A program made the translations under genes and the position numbers. The notes under the pieces were generated by a model. That model made no database searches. It was given only the letters and a program-made list of their open reading frames with translations, and was not told where the DNA came from. From Kiritimatiellaeota bacterium B1221 (GTDB lineage Bacteria; Verrucomicrobiota; Kiritimatiellia; SS1-B-03-39; UBA6053), in contig JARHXX010000002.1 in assembly GCA_029269125.1 (NCBI GenBank), positions 1-64,000 of the forward strand: a DNA stretch of 64,000 bases, given 5' to 3'. Positions 1 through 9,048 of the stretch are shown one piece after another (position 1 is the first letter of the stretch; each line of letters starts with the position of its first letter).

Positions 1-104
1 GGGGGGGGGGGGGGGGACGCCGCCCCTCCGTTGACAGGGGGTGCCCTCCGCGTGGTCTTTCGGCCCTTGGTTTTGTGATGATTATTTTTTTTTGGGGGGG
101 GGAA
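1..104. other. Low-complexity contig-end-like sequence
   Basis: The window opens with sixteen consecutive G, then a GC-rich stretch, then nine T followed by nine G at 85-102, directly beside the stop codon of the beta-glucuronidase gene. No gene or credible terminator is visible. Homopolymers of this kind are typical of the ragged end of an assembled contig or of a read artefact, so the bases here should be trusted less than the rest. This is inference; a true genomic poly-G tract is possible. Confidence 0.6.
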
Positions 105-1796
105 TTATTCTTTAGATGACGTGAAGTGATTTTTGACCGTTTGGTAGGCCAGCTTGGGACGACGGTATTCATCAAAGGTGCCTTTATTATTGAAGGCGCG
201 CGGACGCTGCAGTGCTTCCGCACTGGCGTAGGTCCGCCCATCGCAGAACTGCCACAGTGAGACCCCGGTTATGCGGTCATCTTCCACCACGCGTTTGCAG
301 ACGACGTCCAAATGGTCGGCTTGATACTCTTCGCTCCAATGTGATTTCAGGGCATCCCGCCAGCCGTAAATGGCCCCGGCCCCAATTTCACTCATGATGA
401 AAGGTTTGTCCGCCTGATCGATTTTCTGGAAATGATCAAGCATCCTGTCGAAAAGGGCATCGATCTCATGCAGGGGGCGGACCTGATCCCGTTTCGAATA
501 CCAGCCGGGATAGTGGTTGATACTGATCACATCACAATATTCGAAATAGAGGTCCTCAAAAGGAAACATTGAAGCGTAGGTGGCGGGACGGGTGGGATCC
601 TCACTTTTACAGAGTTTATACAATTCCTGATAGAGCGGTCCCGCATATTTCTCATTGCTGGCACCTTCATTGAGGTAGCCCCACATAATCACGCAGGGAT
701 GATTCCAACTGCTGTGAATCATTTTTTTCGTCTGCTCCAGCTGTCCCTGATGAAAGCCTTCGCTTTCAAAATTCTTTTCCCGGTTTCCCCAGCCCAGCGA
801 TTCCTGAAAGACATAAAACCCGAGTTCATCGCAGAGATCAAGGAAGACCGGGTCCATGGGGTAATGGCTGCCCCGAATAAAGTTGCAGCCCATGTCTTTC
901 ATCAATTGCAGATCCTGCACGTGGGACTGAACCGACAGGGCGGGGCCAAACTGCGGATGGGCTTCGTGGTGGCAGTATCCGAGAAGTTTGACCGCTTTGC
1001 CATTGATTTGAACCTTTCCGTTTTCCACAGTGATGGTTCTGAATCCGATGCGGGTCTCCCAGTTATCCCGGTCCGTTTTTAACGAGATTTTATAGAGATT
1101 TGGGGTTTCCGCGGTCCAAGGTTGTGGGTTTTCAATTTGAAAAGAAAAGGATCCCGCACCTTCGATTAGAGGAATCTCATGCTGAGAATTCTGAGATTCG
1201 TCCACCCAAACTTGCAGGGACAATGATTTTAGACTGTGGTCATTCACCCAGACCCTGGCCTGTACTTTTCCGCTTTGGTGGTCTTCAGGATTTATATGGG
1301 CTTCAGTGATATAGAGGGGGGCGGGCAGATGTAATTCAATGGAACGGTAGATGCCGCCATAGGCGTAGAAATCATAATAATATTCCTGCAGCGGAACACG
1401 CTGAGCATCGAAGCGGTTGTCGTTGATGATTACCAGTTCGCGCCTGGTTTGATCTGACGCGGGGATGGAAAGTTCCACCGGCGAATAAGGGAGGGAATAG
1501 GTTTTCAGTTCCTCGCCGTCCAGTATGATACGGTTCCACATGCCGGTACCCCAAAGTCGGAGAAAGCCCGACTGTTGGGAGGGGATGTTTAGGAATGTGC
1601 GGTATGCGGCGGTTCCCCGTACCCCGGCATAGCGAGGGTAGGCATCATAAGCGGATGGGACCGGCATGCGATCATCATATTTGATTTGTGAGGGTTCGAT
1701 ACATTCCGGTGTCTCCGTTTCGCCCAGAAATGCAAAATCCCACATTCCGTCCAGGGTTTCAATATGTCTTTGGTTTTCTGGCAATTTGCACTGCAT
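105..1796 (-). CDS. Glycoside hydrolase family 2, beta-glucuronidase-like
   Basis: This is a 563-residue GH2 enzyme expected to hydrolyse terminal beta-glucuronides by a retaining mechanism. The order is an N-terminal jelly-roll sugar-binding domain (about 10-160), an immunoglobulin-like domain (about 165-255) and a TIM barrel. The acid/base is the Glu of the Asn-Glu pair at 376-377, and the nucleophile is Glu470 in the motif MSEIGAG. An N-x-K motif (Asn536-Lys538, followed by GTF) aligns with the element that recognises the glucuronate carboxylate in the E. coli enzyme, which favours glucuronidase over galactosidase. No signal peptide is seen, so it should act in the cytoplasm. The start has a GGAG site eight bases upstream and a plausible promoter at 1831-1859. 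It is transcribed alone. Other uronidase specificities remain possible. Confidence 0.85.
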   Translation of the reverse strand: MQCKLPENQRHIETLDGMWDFAFLGETETPECIEPSQIKYDDRMPVPSAYDAYPRYAGVRGTAAYRTFLNIPSQQSGFLRLWGTGMWNRIILDGEELKTYSLPYSPVELSIPASDQTRRELVIINDNRFDAQRVPLQEYYYDFYAYGGIYRSIELHLPAPLYITEAHINPEDHQSGKVQARVWVNDHSLKSLSLQVWVDESQNSQHEIPLIEGAGSFSFQIENPQPWTAETPNLYKISLKTDRDNWETRIGFRTITVENGKVQINGKAVKLLGYCHHEAHPQFGPALSVQSHVQDLQLMKDMGCNFIRGSHYPMDPVFLDLCDELGFYVFQESLGWGNREKNFESEGFHQGQLEQTKKMIHSSWNHPCVIMWGYLNEGASNEKYAGPLYQELYKLCKSEDPTRPATYASMFPFEDLYFEYCDVISINHYPGWYSKRDQVRPLHEIDALFDRMLDHFQKIDQADKPFIMSEIGAGAIYGWRDALKSHWSEEYQADHLDVVCKRVVEDDRITGVSLWQFCDGRTYASAEALQRPRAFNNKGTFDEYRRPKLAYQTVKNHFTSSKE

Positions 1797-1830
1797 GCTT
1801 CGTACTCCACTTGGTTTTTAAAGAGAGTGA

Positions 1831-1859
1831 TGCATAATCATTCCTTTTGACTTAGTCAA
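1831..1859 (-). promoter_or_regulatory. Putative promoter and dyad operator of the GH2 gene
   Basis: Reading the minus strand, TTGACT (1854-1859) lies 17 bp before TATGCA (1831-1836), about 35 bp upstream of the glucuronidase start. The -35 box is half of a perfect 13-bp palindrome, TTGACTTAGTCAA, at 1847-1859. A palindrome over the -35 box is a common place for a repressor to bind, so substrate-responsive control is plausible. A near-identical sequence occurs at 2660-2671 next to the PEP-CTERM gene. No regulator gene is adjacent. Confidence 0.4.
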
Positions 1860-1943
1860 CTAGGATGATGTTTTTTAGACCGAAGGCAAGGTGACGTTTA
1901 CCGAAACGGATACTGAAGCTGTACGCGAAGTGAGGGGAAGTTT

Positions 1944-2660
1944 TTACGAGCGAGGATTTCGGGTGCGCATGCCCGCGAAAAGAAGTCCAAATCCACTGAG
2001 AAGCATCAACAAGGAAGAGGGTTCAGGGATGGCGGTTACGGTAATATTATCCACATAAAAGTTGAGATTGGACCAGCCGCTTTTTGTGGAAAGTTTCGTT
2101 CTAACCGTTGAGGCACTTAACACATCTGCAAAATAGGTTTTAGGGACGGTTATGGCATAACGAATAAAAGGAGCTGTGCTTGATGAGGCGGTCGAGGAAA
2201 GGGTCAGGGTGGTTCCCGTATAGGTATGGTCTCCACCTTGAAGTTCTCCCAGGTCTGATAAAACGGTCTCAAAGCCGCTGCCGAAATCTACTTCAAAGGA
2301 GCTGAGGCCTTCATGTGATGCTAAACTATAGGTCCCTTTTATATCAAATGAGAAAACCAACGCATCGGGATTCCCGGAAATGTTTATTGCAGTATTTTGC
2401 TCGAGATAACTGAATTTAGAATCCCCATTCCGAATATACATACTTTGTGAACCCACTGAAGCCTCAGCATTGGAAACGTGAGCCAGTGAAAGGTTGGAGG
2501 GGTTATAAACGTCCCAAGTCGGACTCGGCAGACCACCGTCAGCATATGCTTCAAATGAATCCGAAAACAAGACGTCTGCTTTCACATGTAGCAGGCAGGT
2601 CATGACAAAGAGGATGGGCAGTAGAATAACTTTCACGGTACAAAAATACAATGAGAGCAT
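1944..2660 (-). CDS. PEP-CTERM sorting-domain protein
   Basis: This is a 238-residue secreted protein. It has an N-terminal hydrophobic signal segment (about residues 8-28), a beta-rich central region with no recognised enzyme motif, and a C-terminal tripartite tail. The tail consists of the IPEPSS motif near residue 212, a hydrophobic helix, and a basic end (RTRNPRS). PEP-CTERM tails are recognised by exosortase-type transpeptidases and usually mark proteins bound for the cell surface or extracellular matrix. The central region looks like a carbohydrate-binding or lectin-like fold, but that is a guess. It is one of three such substrates in the window. No exosortase gene is present here. Confidence 0.8.
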   Translation of the reverse strand: MLSLYFCTVKVILLPILFVMTCLLHVKADVLFSDSFEAYADGGLPSPTWDVYNPSNLSLAHVSNAEASVGSQSMYIRNGDSKFSYLEQNTAINISGNPDALVFSFDIKGTYSLASHEGLSSFEVDFGSGFETVLSDLGELQGGDHTYTGTTLTLSSTASSSTAPFIRYAITVPKTYFADVLSASTVRTKLSTKSGWSNLNFYVDNITVTAIPEPSSLLMLLSGFGLLFAGMRTRNPRS

Positions 2661-2671
2661 GACATAGTCAA
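2660..2671. promoter_or_regulatory. Operator-like sequence matching the GH2 dyad
   Basis: TGACATAGTCAA here matches 11 of 12 bases of the palindrome at 1847-1859. It abuts the start codon of the PEP-CTERM gene on the minus strand, where a bound protein would block transcription or translation start. With only two copies in the window it could be chance. Confidence 0.25.
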
Positions 2672-2775
2672 TAAGTAATTATGATATAGATAGATGTTTT
2701 CCTGAAGAAATCATATTTTGAATTCTTTATCGGGAAGGATTGAAAGAATCCCTGTCTTGGTTTAGGGAATGGGTC

Positions 2776-4209
2776 ATGACAACTTCTCCTTCTCTCGATC
2801 AACTTCACCCTCAATTTGAAAAGGCCGGACAGGAACATGTGTTCCGCTTTTGGGAGGATTTATCCTCCGAGGATCAGGCCAGGCTTTTACAACGGGCTTC
2901 GGAAGTCGATTTACAGGAAGTGGCCCTGTTGGTGGAGACGCATGTGAAGGGTGGCGGAGCGCATGAACAGGGATTTGATAATTTGGAGCCGGCACCGTTT
3001 ATTCCTTTGCCCGAACAGGGGGGCGATGCCGCATCGTGGCAGGAAGCGGAGGCGGTAGGAGCCGAAGCGCTGCGTGCAGGCCGGGTGGCTGCTTTTACGG
3101 TAGCGGGTGGTCAGGGGACCCGATTGGGGTACGATGGACCGAAAGGGACTTTCCCGGTGACCCCCGTCACTCAAAAAACACTTTTTCAGGTATTTGCCGA
3201 AAAAATCGCCCGCTCTGCAGAGCGCTTCGGCGCGGAGATTCATTGGTTTATTCTTACCAGCGAAATAAACAATGATGCAACTGTGGCCGCTTTTAAAGAA
3301 AACAATTTCTTTGGTTTGGAATCAGACCGCGTTCATTTCATTGTACAGGGACTGGTACCTGCGGTGGATCAGGATGGAAAAATATTAATGGCTGATCGAT
3401 CGACCATTGCGATGACCCCAGATGGGCATGGTGGTTCTCTCCGGGCTTTGGTTCGTTCGGGTGCAACCGCCCTGATGGCGGAAAAGGGGATTGACTGCAT
3501 TTCCTATTTTCAAGTGGATAACCCTTTGATTCCTTGTCTGGATCCGGCCTTTATTGGGTTCCACATTTTAGGGAAATCCGAATGCTCCTCCAAAATGATT
3601 CCCAAAGCCTATCCTCTGGAAAAAGTGGGGCACTTCTGCTTACAGGGTGGCAAAACCGTGGTTATTGAATACTCAGATCTTCCCGAAGAAAAACAGCAGG
3701 AAACCTTAGCGGATGGAAGTCTTCGCTTTGTATCCGGATCGGTGGCGATTCATGTGTTTGACCGTGCATTCATCGAAAGAGTGGGGGGGGGATCAGATGC
3801 GAAACTGCCTTTCCACCGCGCAGATAAAAAGATTCCTTTTGTGAATGAACAGGGTGAAATCGTCAAACCCGAAAGCCCCAACGGGATTAAATTTGAGATG
3901 TTTGTATTTGATGCCTTACCCTTGGCGGAAAATCCGGTAATTATTGAAGGTGCGCGCTCTGAAAACTTTTCCCCGGTGAAGAATGCGGAGGGAGTGGACT
4001 CCCCCCAAACATGTAAAGAAGACCAGCTCCGCCAGTATACCGCCTGGTTAAAAGCGGCCGGAAAAAACCTTGCTTCCGATGAAACAGGGCTGCCTGAAAT
4101 ATGTTTTGAAATCTCTCCCCGCTTTGCAGCGGACAAACAGGATTTTGTGGCCCAATGGGAAAAGCTGGATCCCAAACCTGAAATCAAAGATGGGGTGGTG
4201 TTGGGCTGA
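2776..4209 (+). CDS. UDP-N-acetylglucosamine pyrophosphorylase-like (UDPGP family)
   Basis: This 477-residue nucleotidyltransferase is expected to make a UDP-sugar, probably UDP-GlcNAc, from UTP and the sugar 1-phosphate. It carries the nucleotide-binding loop GGQGTRLG at about residues 111-118 followed by PKGTFPV. It also has two blocks typical of the eukaryotic UAP1/AGX subfamily: NGIKFEMFVFD and NFSPVKNAEG. The frame is open from a TTG at 2740, but AAGGA there abuts the TTG with no spacer. The ATG at 2776 has AGGGA at normal distance and is preferred. A run of nine G (3783-3791) inside the gene encodes Gly-Gly-Gly and could slip during replication or sequencing. Glucose-1-phosphate or GalNAc-1-phosphate may also be a substrate. 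Confidence 0.85.
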   Translation: MTTSPSLDQLHPQFEKAGQEHVFRFWEDLSSEDQARLLQRASEVDLQEVALLVETHVKGGGAHEQGFDNLEPAPFIPLPEQGGDAASWQEAEAVGAEALRAGRVAAFTVAGGQGTRLGYDGPKGTFPVTPVTQKTLFQVFAEKIARSAERFGAEIHWFILTSEINNDATVAAFKENNFFGLESDRVHFIVQGLVPAVDQDGKILMADRSTIAMTPDGHGGSLRALVRSGATALMAEKGIDCISYFQVDNPLIPCLDPAFIGFHILGKSECSSKMIPKAYPLEKVGHFCLQGGKTVVIEYSDLPEEKQQETLADGSLRFVSGSVAIHVFDRAFIERVGGGSDAKLPFHRADKKIPFVNEQGEIVKPESPNGIKFEMFVFDALPLAENPVIIEGARSENFSPVKNAEGVDSPQTCKEDQLRQYTAWLKAAGKNLASDETGLPEICFEISPRFAADKQDFVAQWEKLDPKPEIKDGVVLG

Positions 4210-4363
4210 GCGTGTCGTTTAGAGGCATAACTTCCGGGTTCTCCGTTTACGAAGTTTCTCCCAAGGGGGGGGCGCCGGGTACGCGGAACCCCGGTTTATC
4301 GAAACCTTTCGCGTGAACGCTTTCGGAGACGCCATCTCATGATGGAATCTGGAACTGACTTTA

Positions 4364-4903
4364 TTAGAAAGGTTTTTTTCCGGTGACTTTCATTCGGAGT
4401 TGATCGCTGGCTTCATGATAGCGTGCTTCCATTGCCGAATGAACCGGTCCCAGATTTTTCACCACCCGGTTTGCCCATGCCGCATATTCACGTTGCCGCT
4501 GCCAGGACCAGTTCGCAGGCGGATCATTGAACAGACTTTCCACATTATCGATTTTGTCTGCCAGTCGAATCAATTTTGCCCCGGGTGAAAGCAGCGCGGC
4601 CCGTTCCACTTGCATTTGCTTGCGCTGGGATTTTAAAAGCGTTTTCCGGTCGGTGACTTCCTGCACCCATCCTGAAACTTCAGAGCCGAAGCGGGTTCGA
4701 ATTTCTGATGGGGGACAGTCTGTATCTTCAAGAACATCGTGAAGCAGGGCCGCAGAGATCAGCTCAGTTTGGGTGATCCCGTGTCGAATTAAAATCTCTG
4801 CCACCCGAATGGGGTGTTGCACAAAAGGTTCTTTTTGACGCCCCTTCCGCGTTTGACCTTTATGCCAGTGGGCAGCCAGTGCAAACGCAGGCAGGTCCTC
4901 CAT
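4364..4903 (-). CDS. HD-domain hydrolase, SpoT/MESH1-like
   Basis: This 179-residue protein has the metal-binding layout of the hydrolase domain of RelA/SpoT proteins: His30 in QHPIRVAEIL, His55-Asp56 and Glu59-Asp60 in LLHDVLEDT, and Asp117 in LADKIDN. The family hydrolyses (p)ppGpp, or NADPH in animal MESH1. No synthetase domain is attached, so it would be a small alarmone hydrolase. A longer frame begins at 4942. The ATG at 4903 is chosen because it overlaps the upstream methyltransferase stop as TGATG and has AAGGGA eight bases upstream. It is the last gene of a ychF-methyltransferase-HD operon, placing a ribosome-associated ATPase beside a possible alarmone enzyme. Its substrate has not been shown. 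Confidence 0.8.
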   Translation of the reverse strand: MEDLPAFALAAHWHKGQTRKGRQKEPFVQHPIRVAEILIRHGITQTELISAALLHDVLEDTDCPPSEIRTRFGSEVSGWVQEVTDRKTLLKSQRKQMQVERAALLSPGAKLIRLADKIDNVESLFNDPPANWSWQRQREYAAWANRVVKNLGPVHSAMEARYHEASDQLRMKVTGKKPF

Positions 4904-5739
4904 CAGTTCATTCCCTTGGCCGCGGATATATAGCAAATCCATGCGAGCATGTTCTCATATTTCTCGCGAATCTGCAGGTCGCCATCAGTGGATTCGGTTT
5001 CATCATCCCAGCCTTCAAAGTAGGGATCCACATCCGCAAAGCCCACTTCGCGAAGAATGTCAGTGATCTCCATAAGGGACCATAAACGCCATTCATAGCT
5101 GAAGGCCTTTTTAATCGGCACAATATTTTTGCCACGGAAATGGATATGGCAAATAATATCCTGGGTAACCGCATTGTATTCAGCCTGTTCCCACACGTAA
5201 GTGAATTCAGGAAAGGGGGTGCCTTCATAATCTTCACCGGCCGGCACCCGTTTTTTTTCTTTCATGACTTCCTGGGCATGGGGTCCCCCGAACATATCCA
5301 GCAGAAAAATGCCTCCAGGGGTCAGTGAGTTGTACACACTTTGAAAGTACGATTTCAGCTGATCCCGTTGTTTGAAAATCATGTAAGAAAAGTTAAGAGC
5401 TGCCACCACGTCCACCAAAGGGGTTTTTGCGGTCAGGACATTATCTTCCAGGAGGTGTACACGCTCCGCATCATTTCCGAGCATGGGTAACCGATGCTCC
5501 CGCGCCCAATCCAAAGTGGGGCCATGCAAATCAACACCCCAGGATTCCCGCTGCGGATCGGATTCGACCCAGGCGCATGCCAGAACCGAAGTTCCACTGA
5601 AATCTTCCCGCAAGGTGAGGGCTTTGCGTCCAGCGGATTTTTCCATCATGCGGTCGATTAAATTCAAATCCACTTCGGTGTCCTGCACCGAAGCTTCATA
5701 CAATATATGCTTGTGAATTTTCTGGGGTTCAGATGCCAT
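4903..5739 (-). CDS. Class I SAM-dependent methyltransferase
   Basis: This is a 278-residue Rossmann-fold methyltransferase. Motif I lies near residues 43-53 (LREDFSGTSVL). An acidic residue that would bind the ribose follows in GVDLHG, and LTPGGIFLLD is the usual post-motif strand. The substrate cannot be read from sequence. The gene starts nine bases after ychF, with GAGG in the gap, and overlaps the downstream HD gene, so the three are probably co-transcribed. Confidence 0.75.
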   Translation of the reverse strand: MASEPQKIHKHILYEASVQDTEVDLNLIDRMMEKSAGRKALTLREDFSGTSVLACAWVESDPQRESWGVDLHGPTLDWAREHRLPMLGNDAERVHLLEDNVLTAKTPLVDVVAALNFSYMIFKQRDQLKSYFQSVYNSLTPGGIFLLDMFGGPHAQEVMKEKKRVPAGEDYEGTPFPEFTYVWEQAEYNAVTQDIICHIHFRGKNIVPIKKAFSYEWRLWSLMEITDILREVGFADVDPYFEGWDDETESTDGDLQIREKYENMLAWICYISAAKGMN

Positions 5740-5748
5740 GAGAGGGCC

Positions 5749-6840
5749 TCAGACATTAAACAGGAAGTGGCAGACATCGCCGGCGCGCATGACATACTCT
5801 TTCCCTTCCACTCGTAATTTTCCGGCATCTTTGATTGCCGCTTCGGTTTTATAGGTGACCAAATCATCAATAGAATAGATATTGGCCCGGATGAATCCCC
5901 GCTCAAAATCTCCGTGAATCACCCCTGCGGCCTGCGGTGCGGTGGCGCCTTGGGGGATGGTCCAGGCCCGAATTTCTTTTGGTCCGGCGGTGTAGTAACT
6001 CTGCAGTCCCAAGAGGTGGTATACACCGCGCACAATACGGTCCAGTGCGGGTTCGGCCATGCCTAAAGACTCCAGCATTTCCGCACGTTCTTCGGCTTCA
6101 AGTTCAACCAGTTCTTCTTCAATGCGGGCGGAGACGATAATCACTTCGCTGTTTCTTTCCGCCGCGTAGGCTTCCAGTTTGCGGGTTTGCTCGTTGCCAC
6201 TGTCGACTTCTTCTTCACCCACATTTGCCACGTAGAGCACTTGTTTTGCGCTGATGAGCGCCAGGCTTTTCATCATTTTCCGCTCTTCAGGGTCATTGAT
6301 TTCCAACGCCCGAACGGGTTTGCCCTCCTGGAGGCAGGTGTCGCATTTTTCAAGCAACTGCTGGTACTTTACAGCATCTTTGTCACCACTGCGGGCTTGT
6401 TTCTTCACTTTGTGAAGCGCATTTTCCACCACCTGCATGTCGGAGAGCATGAGTTCCAATTCGATGGTTTCGACATCACGGATGGCATCCACGGATCCAT
6501 CGACATGGGTGACGTTGCCGTCTTCGAAGCAGCGGACCACTTGGAGGATCGCATCCACATTGCGAATGTGACTGAGGAATTTATTTCCCAATCCTTCGCC
6601 TTCGGATGCGCCCTTGACCAATCCTGCAATATCCACAATTTGGGTGGTCGCGGGGAGAATTTTTTCCGATTCAATGTGTGTACGTAAGATCTCGAGACTG
6701 GGATCCGGCACATTGACGATGCCTACATTGGGCTCGATGGTGCAAAAAGGGTAATTACTCGCTTCTGCACCGGCTTCGGTGAGGGCATTAAAAAGGGTGC
6801 TTTTGCCTACATTGGGTAGGCCGACGATTCCAGCTTCCAT
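5749..6840 (-). CDS. ychF: YchF/OLA1-family ribosome-associated ATPase
   Basis: This 363-residue protein matches the family length. The P-loop is GLPNVGKST at residues 7-15. The base-specificity motif is NVGE at 206-209 instead of NKxD, the known reason this branch of the Obg GTPases prefers ATP. A coiled-coil insertion lies at about 128-170, and a C-terminal TGS domain ends in [11 protein letters not shown]. The protein binds ribosomes and influences translation and stress responses. It heads an operon with a methyltransferase and an HD hydrolase. The leader upstream (6841-6979) holds a run of eight G at 6932-6939 and no clear promoter. Confidence 0.96.
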   Translation of the reverse strand: MEAGIVGLPNVGKSTLFNALTEAGAEASNYPFCTIEPNVGIVNVPDPSLEILRTHIESEKILPATTQIVDIAGLVKGASEGEGLGNKFLSHIRNVDAILQVVRCFEDGNVTHVDGSVDAIRDVETIELELMLSDMQVVENALHKVKKQARSGDKDAVKYQQLLEKCDTCLQEGKPVRALEINDPEERKMMKSLALISAKQVLYVANVGEEEVDSGNEQTRKLEAYAAERNSEVIIVSARIEEELVELEAEERAEMLESLGMAEPALDRIVRGVYHLLGLQSYYTAGPKEIRAWTIPQGATAPQAAGVIHGDFERGFIRANIYSIDDLVTYKTEAAIKDAGKLRVEGKEYVMRAGDVCHFLFNV

Positions 6841-6979
6841 AGTTTTTTGAGAGGTCAGAGGTTATAGATCAGAACTAAGAATTCAGATGTTTTGATTTCA
6901 GATATGAGATTTAAAATTTCAGAGAGGAGATGGGGGGGGCGGACTCTATTATGACTGTTCACCGCCTGCTCATTTCCGC

Positions 6980-7366
6980 TTATCCTAATTCCCGGTTATC
7001 ATTTTCGTCTTTCACGGCATAGCCGTCATCCTGACGTTTGAAATTCAGTTTGTTTTTCTTGTTATAAAGGTCGTGTACATCCTGCGCATCCATGCCCAGC
7101 ACCTGTGCGAGGCTGATAATAAAATGAAAGAGGTCCACCACTTCCACTTTGGCATTTTGGAGGTCGAACTCCTGATATTTGGCCCACCATTTCCAGGGAA
7201 CTGAATCAATCAGTTCCGCCATTTCCTGAGAGGCGGCCCGGGTGTAGTTGAGGACCCACTTTGTCTGTTCCTCTTCCGACATTTCGGATGGATTGACCCC
7301 AATGCGCCGGTTCAGCGACATTTGTTTGTCGAACAGGTCTTGTAACATATCTTTTGAATCACTCAT
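6980..7366 (-). CDS. All-alpha NTP pyrophosphatase, dimeric dUTPase/MazG-like
   Basis: This 128-residue helical protein carries the metal-binding signature of the MazG/dimeric dUTPase superfamily: E48-x-x-E51 (EMAE) and E75-x-x-D78 (EVVD). A Trp/Lys-rich segment (PWKWWAK) lies between them, as in dimeric dUTPases. The expected reaction is hydrolysis of dUTP or another NTP to the monophosphate and pyrophosphate. Its ATG overlaps the GH20 stop as ATGA, so it is the last gene of the purM-purN-coiled coil-GH20 operon. The exact nucleotide is uncertain. Confidence 0.7.
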   Translation of the reverse strand: MSDSKDMLQDLFDKQMSLNRRIGVNPSEMSEEEQTKWVLNYTRAASQEMAELIDSVPWKWWAKYQEFDLQNAKVEVVDLFHFIISLAQVLGMDAQDVHDLYNKKNKLNFKRQDDGYAVKDENDNRELG

Positions 7367-9048
7367 ACATCTTCTCCAGCGTTAATTTTATGGGTCATTT
7401 CCGTATACATCTCCAGGCTTTCCGCAAGCCCTCCTTCACGATTCCTTTGCAACCAAAGGTCCTGATGTCCGTCACGGGCAGCTTTCAGCATGTCGGATAA
7501 TTGCGGAGAAGGGGTTTGCCCTTTGATCTTTAAAGTGGTTTCCAGAGACAGGCACATGTTCCGGACGGTTTGTTGCCACTCTGGTGAAAAACTTTTCGGG
7601 GCAGGCATATTTTCCACCGCTTCCAGTGTTTTCCGAACATTTTCGACGCTCACCTCTTTTGAGACATTGTCCGGATCTTCGAACAAGTGAAAAATATTTG
7701 AGCAGTTTACGCTTTTTCGTTCCAAGAGGTCATGCATCCGGCCCGCATTCATCCAGCAACGGGTGTCTCCCTGATTTCCGTTGAAAGCCACCGCATCACA
7801 CCAGTCTTCAATATCTTCTTCACGCGCCTTTCCGGTGTTCCAGGCATTGAGTGCACACCAGGCAAGAGCAGGGTAGCTGACCGGACTTTGTTGCATGTGT
7901 CCATGATCCCCCCAGTCAGTCAGCAGTAAACCTTTGGCACCGTTTTGACGTCCGGCCAGGCTGGCTTTACGAATGTGTTGTAACATGTTCTCCGTACGGC
8001 CGCCAAAGGTGCGCCAGCTGCAGGTGCCGGGGCAGATCATAAACTCCAGACCCGATTCGGCGAGGCGCTTGCTGTCCTCTATAAAAGGATGATCCGCTTC
8101 ATAGCCCCATTCCAGGGCAAGAGTATCCGAAGGAAGGTTTTGAAGCTGTTCAGGGGTTTTGATGATAACATCGCCCCAAAACTGGCATCGTTTGCCATGC
8201 TTCTCTTTCACATATTCCATGATTTCGCGGACAAAGTCGGTATACACTTTCCCGGCACCTTCCGCCTCGCAGCGTGCTTTACTTGCCCCCTGACCCAGTT
8301 CGAAGGTCTCGTCACAGCCAATATTCACCCAGGGGCTTTCAAAGAGCGGGAGTATTTCATCTAAAAGTCCTTTCACCAGGTCGAGGGATGCCTGATCCGG
8401 GATCAGCACAGATCCTTCTTTTTTCACTTCCCCCCATGGATTTACGAAGCCGTTGGGACATTCCGCATATTTTTTATACGCGTCATGTTTCATCCAGCGT
8501 TCAAAATGACCGAAGCAGTTTTGATTGGGGACCAATTCGATGTCGTAGTCTTTGCACAGGTCTTGCAGCCAGAGAATGTCGGATGCTTCCATGGGAGAGG
8601 CATCTTTCCACACCGTTTCATGATCTTTATAGGCAAAAGTATGTTCGGTATATAATTGGAACTCGTTGTACCGGAAGCCGGAGAGCAGCTGAACCCAGGT
8701 CTTCAGACTTTCGCGGGTGGGCACTTTGCAGCGGCTAATATCCAGCATAAATCCGCGCCGCTCCATATCGGGGGCATCCTCCAGCAGACCACAGGGGATT
8801 TCGGATAGTTGGGTCCATTGCTGAAAATGTTGCCAGGCATAACGAAGCGCTCTGGGACCTCCTCCCGTTACCGTGAGGGAGGCGGGCTGGATTTCAATCC
8901 GGTAGCCTTCGGCAGGAAGTGTGGGGTCTATGGTTGCGACGGCCTTAAATGCATTCAAATCCTGAGGAAGTTCTATGGAACTCCGTTCTGAACCGATTTC
9001 CCATAGGCGTGGTGGAGGGGTGAAGGTGGGTGAGGGGAGTTGTTTCAT
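7363..9048 (-). CDS. Glycoside hydrolase family 20 beta-N-acetylhexosaminidase
   Basis: This 561-residue enzyme removes terminal GlcNAc or GalNAc by substrate-assisted catalysis. The N-terminal GH20b-like domain (about 1-90) precedes the barrel, which begins at RRGFMLDISRCKVP. The catalytic Asp-Glu pair is D246-E247 in NIGCDETFELG. No signal peptide is present, suggesting action on imported amino sugars or on cell-wall fragments. It overlaps the coiled-coil gene upstream and the dUTPase gene downstream by four bases each, so translation is coupled. No good ribosome binding site precedes its ATG. Co-transcription with purine genes is unusual and may only reflect shared growth control. Confidence 0.88.
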   Translation of the reverse strand: MKQLPSPTFTPPPRLWEIGSERSSIELPQDLNAFKAVATIDPTLPAEGYRIEIQPASLTVTGGGPRALRYAWQHFQQWTQLSEIPCGLLEDAPDMERRGFMLDISRCKVPTRESLKTWVQLLSGFRYNEFQLYTEHTFAYKDHETVWKDASPMEASDILWLQDLCKDYDIELVPNQNCFGHFERWMKHDAYKKYAECPNGFVNPWGEVKKEGSVLIPDQASLDLVKGLLDEILPLFESPWVNIGCDETFELGQGASKARCEAEGAGKVYTDFVREIMEYVKEKHGKRCQFWGDVIIKTPEQLQNLPSDTLALEWGYEADHPFIEDSKRLAESGLEFMICPGTCSWRTFGGRTENMLQHIRKASLAGRQNGAKGLLLTDWGDHGHMQQSPVSYPALAWCALNAWNTGKAREEDIEDWCDAVAFNGNQGDTRCWMNAGRMHDLLERKSVNCSNIFHLFEDPDNVSKEVSVENVRKTLEAVENMPAPKSFSPEWQQTVRNMCLSLETTLKIKGQTPSPQLSDMLKAARDGHQDLWLQRNREGGLAESLEMYTEMTHKINAGEDV

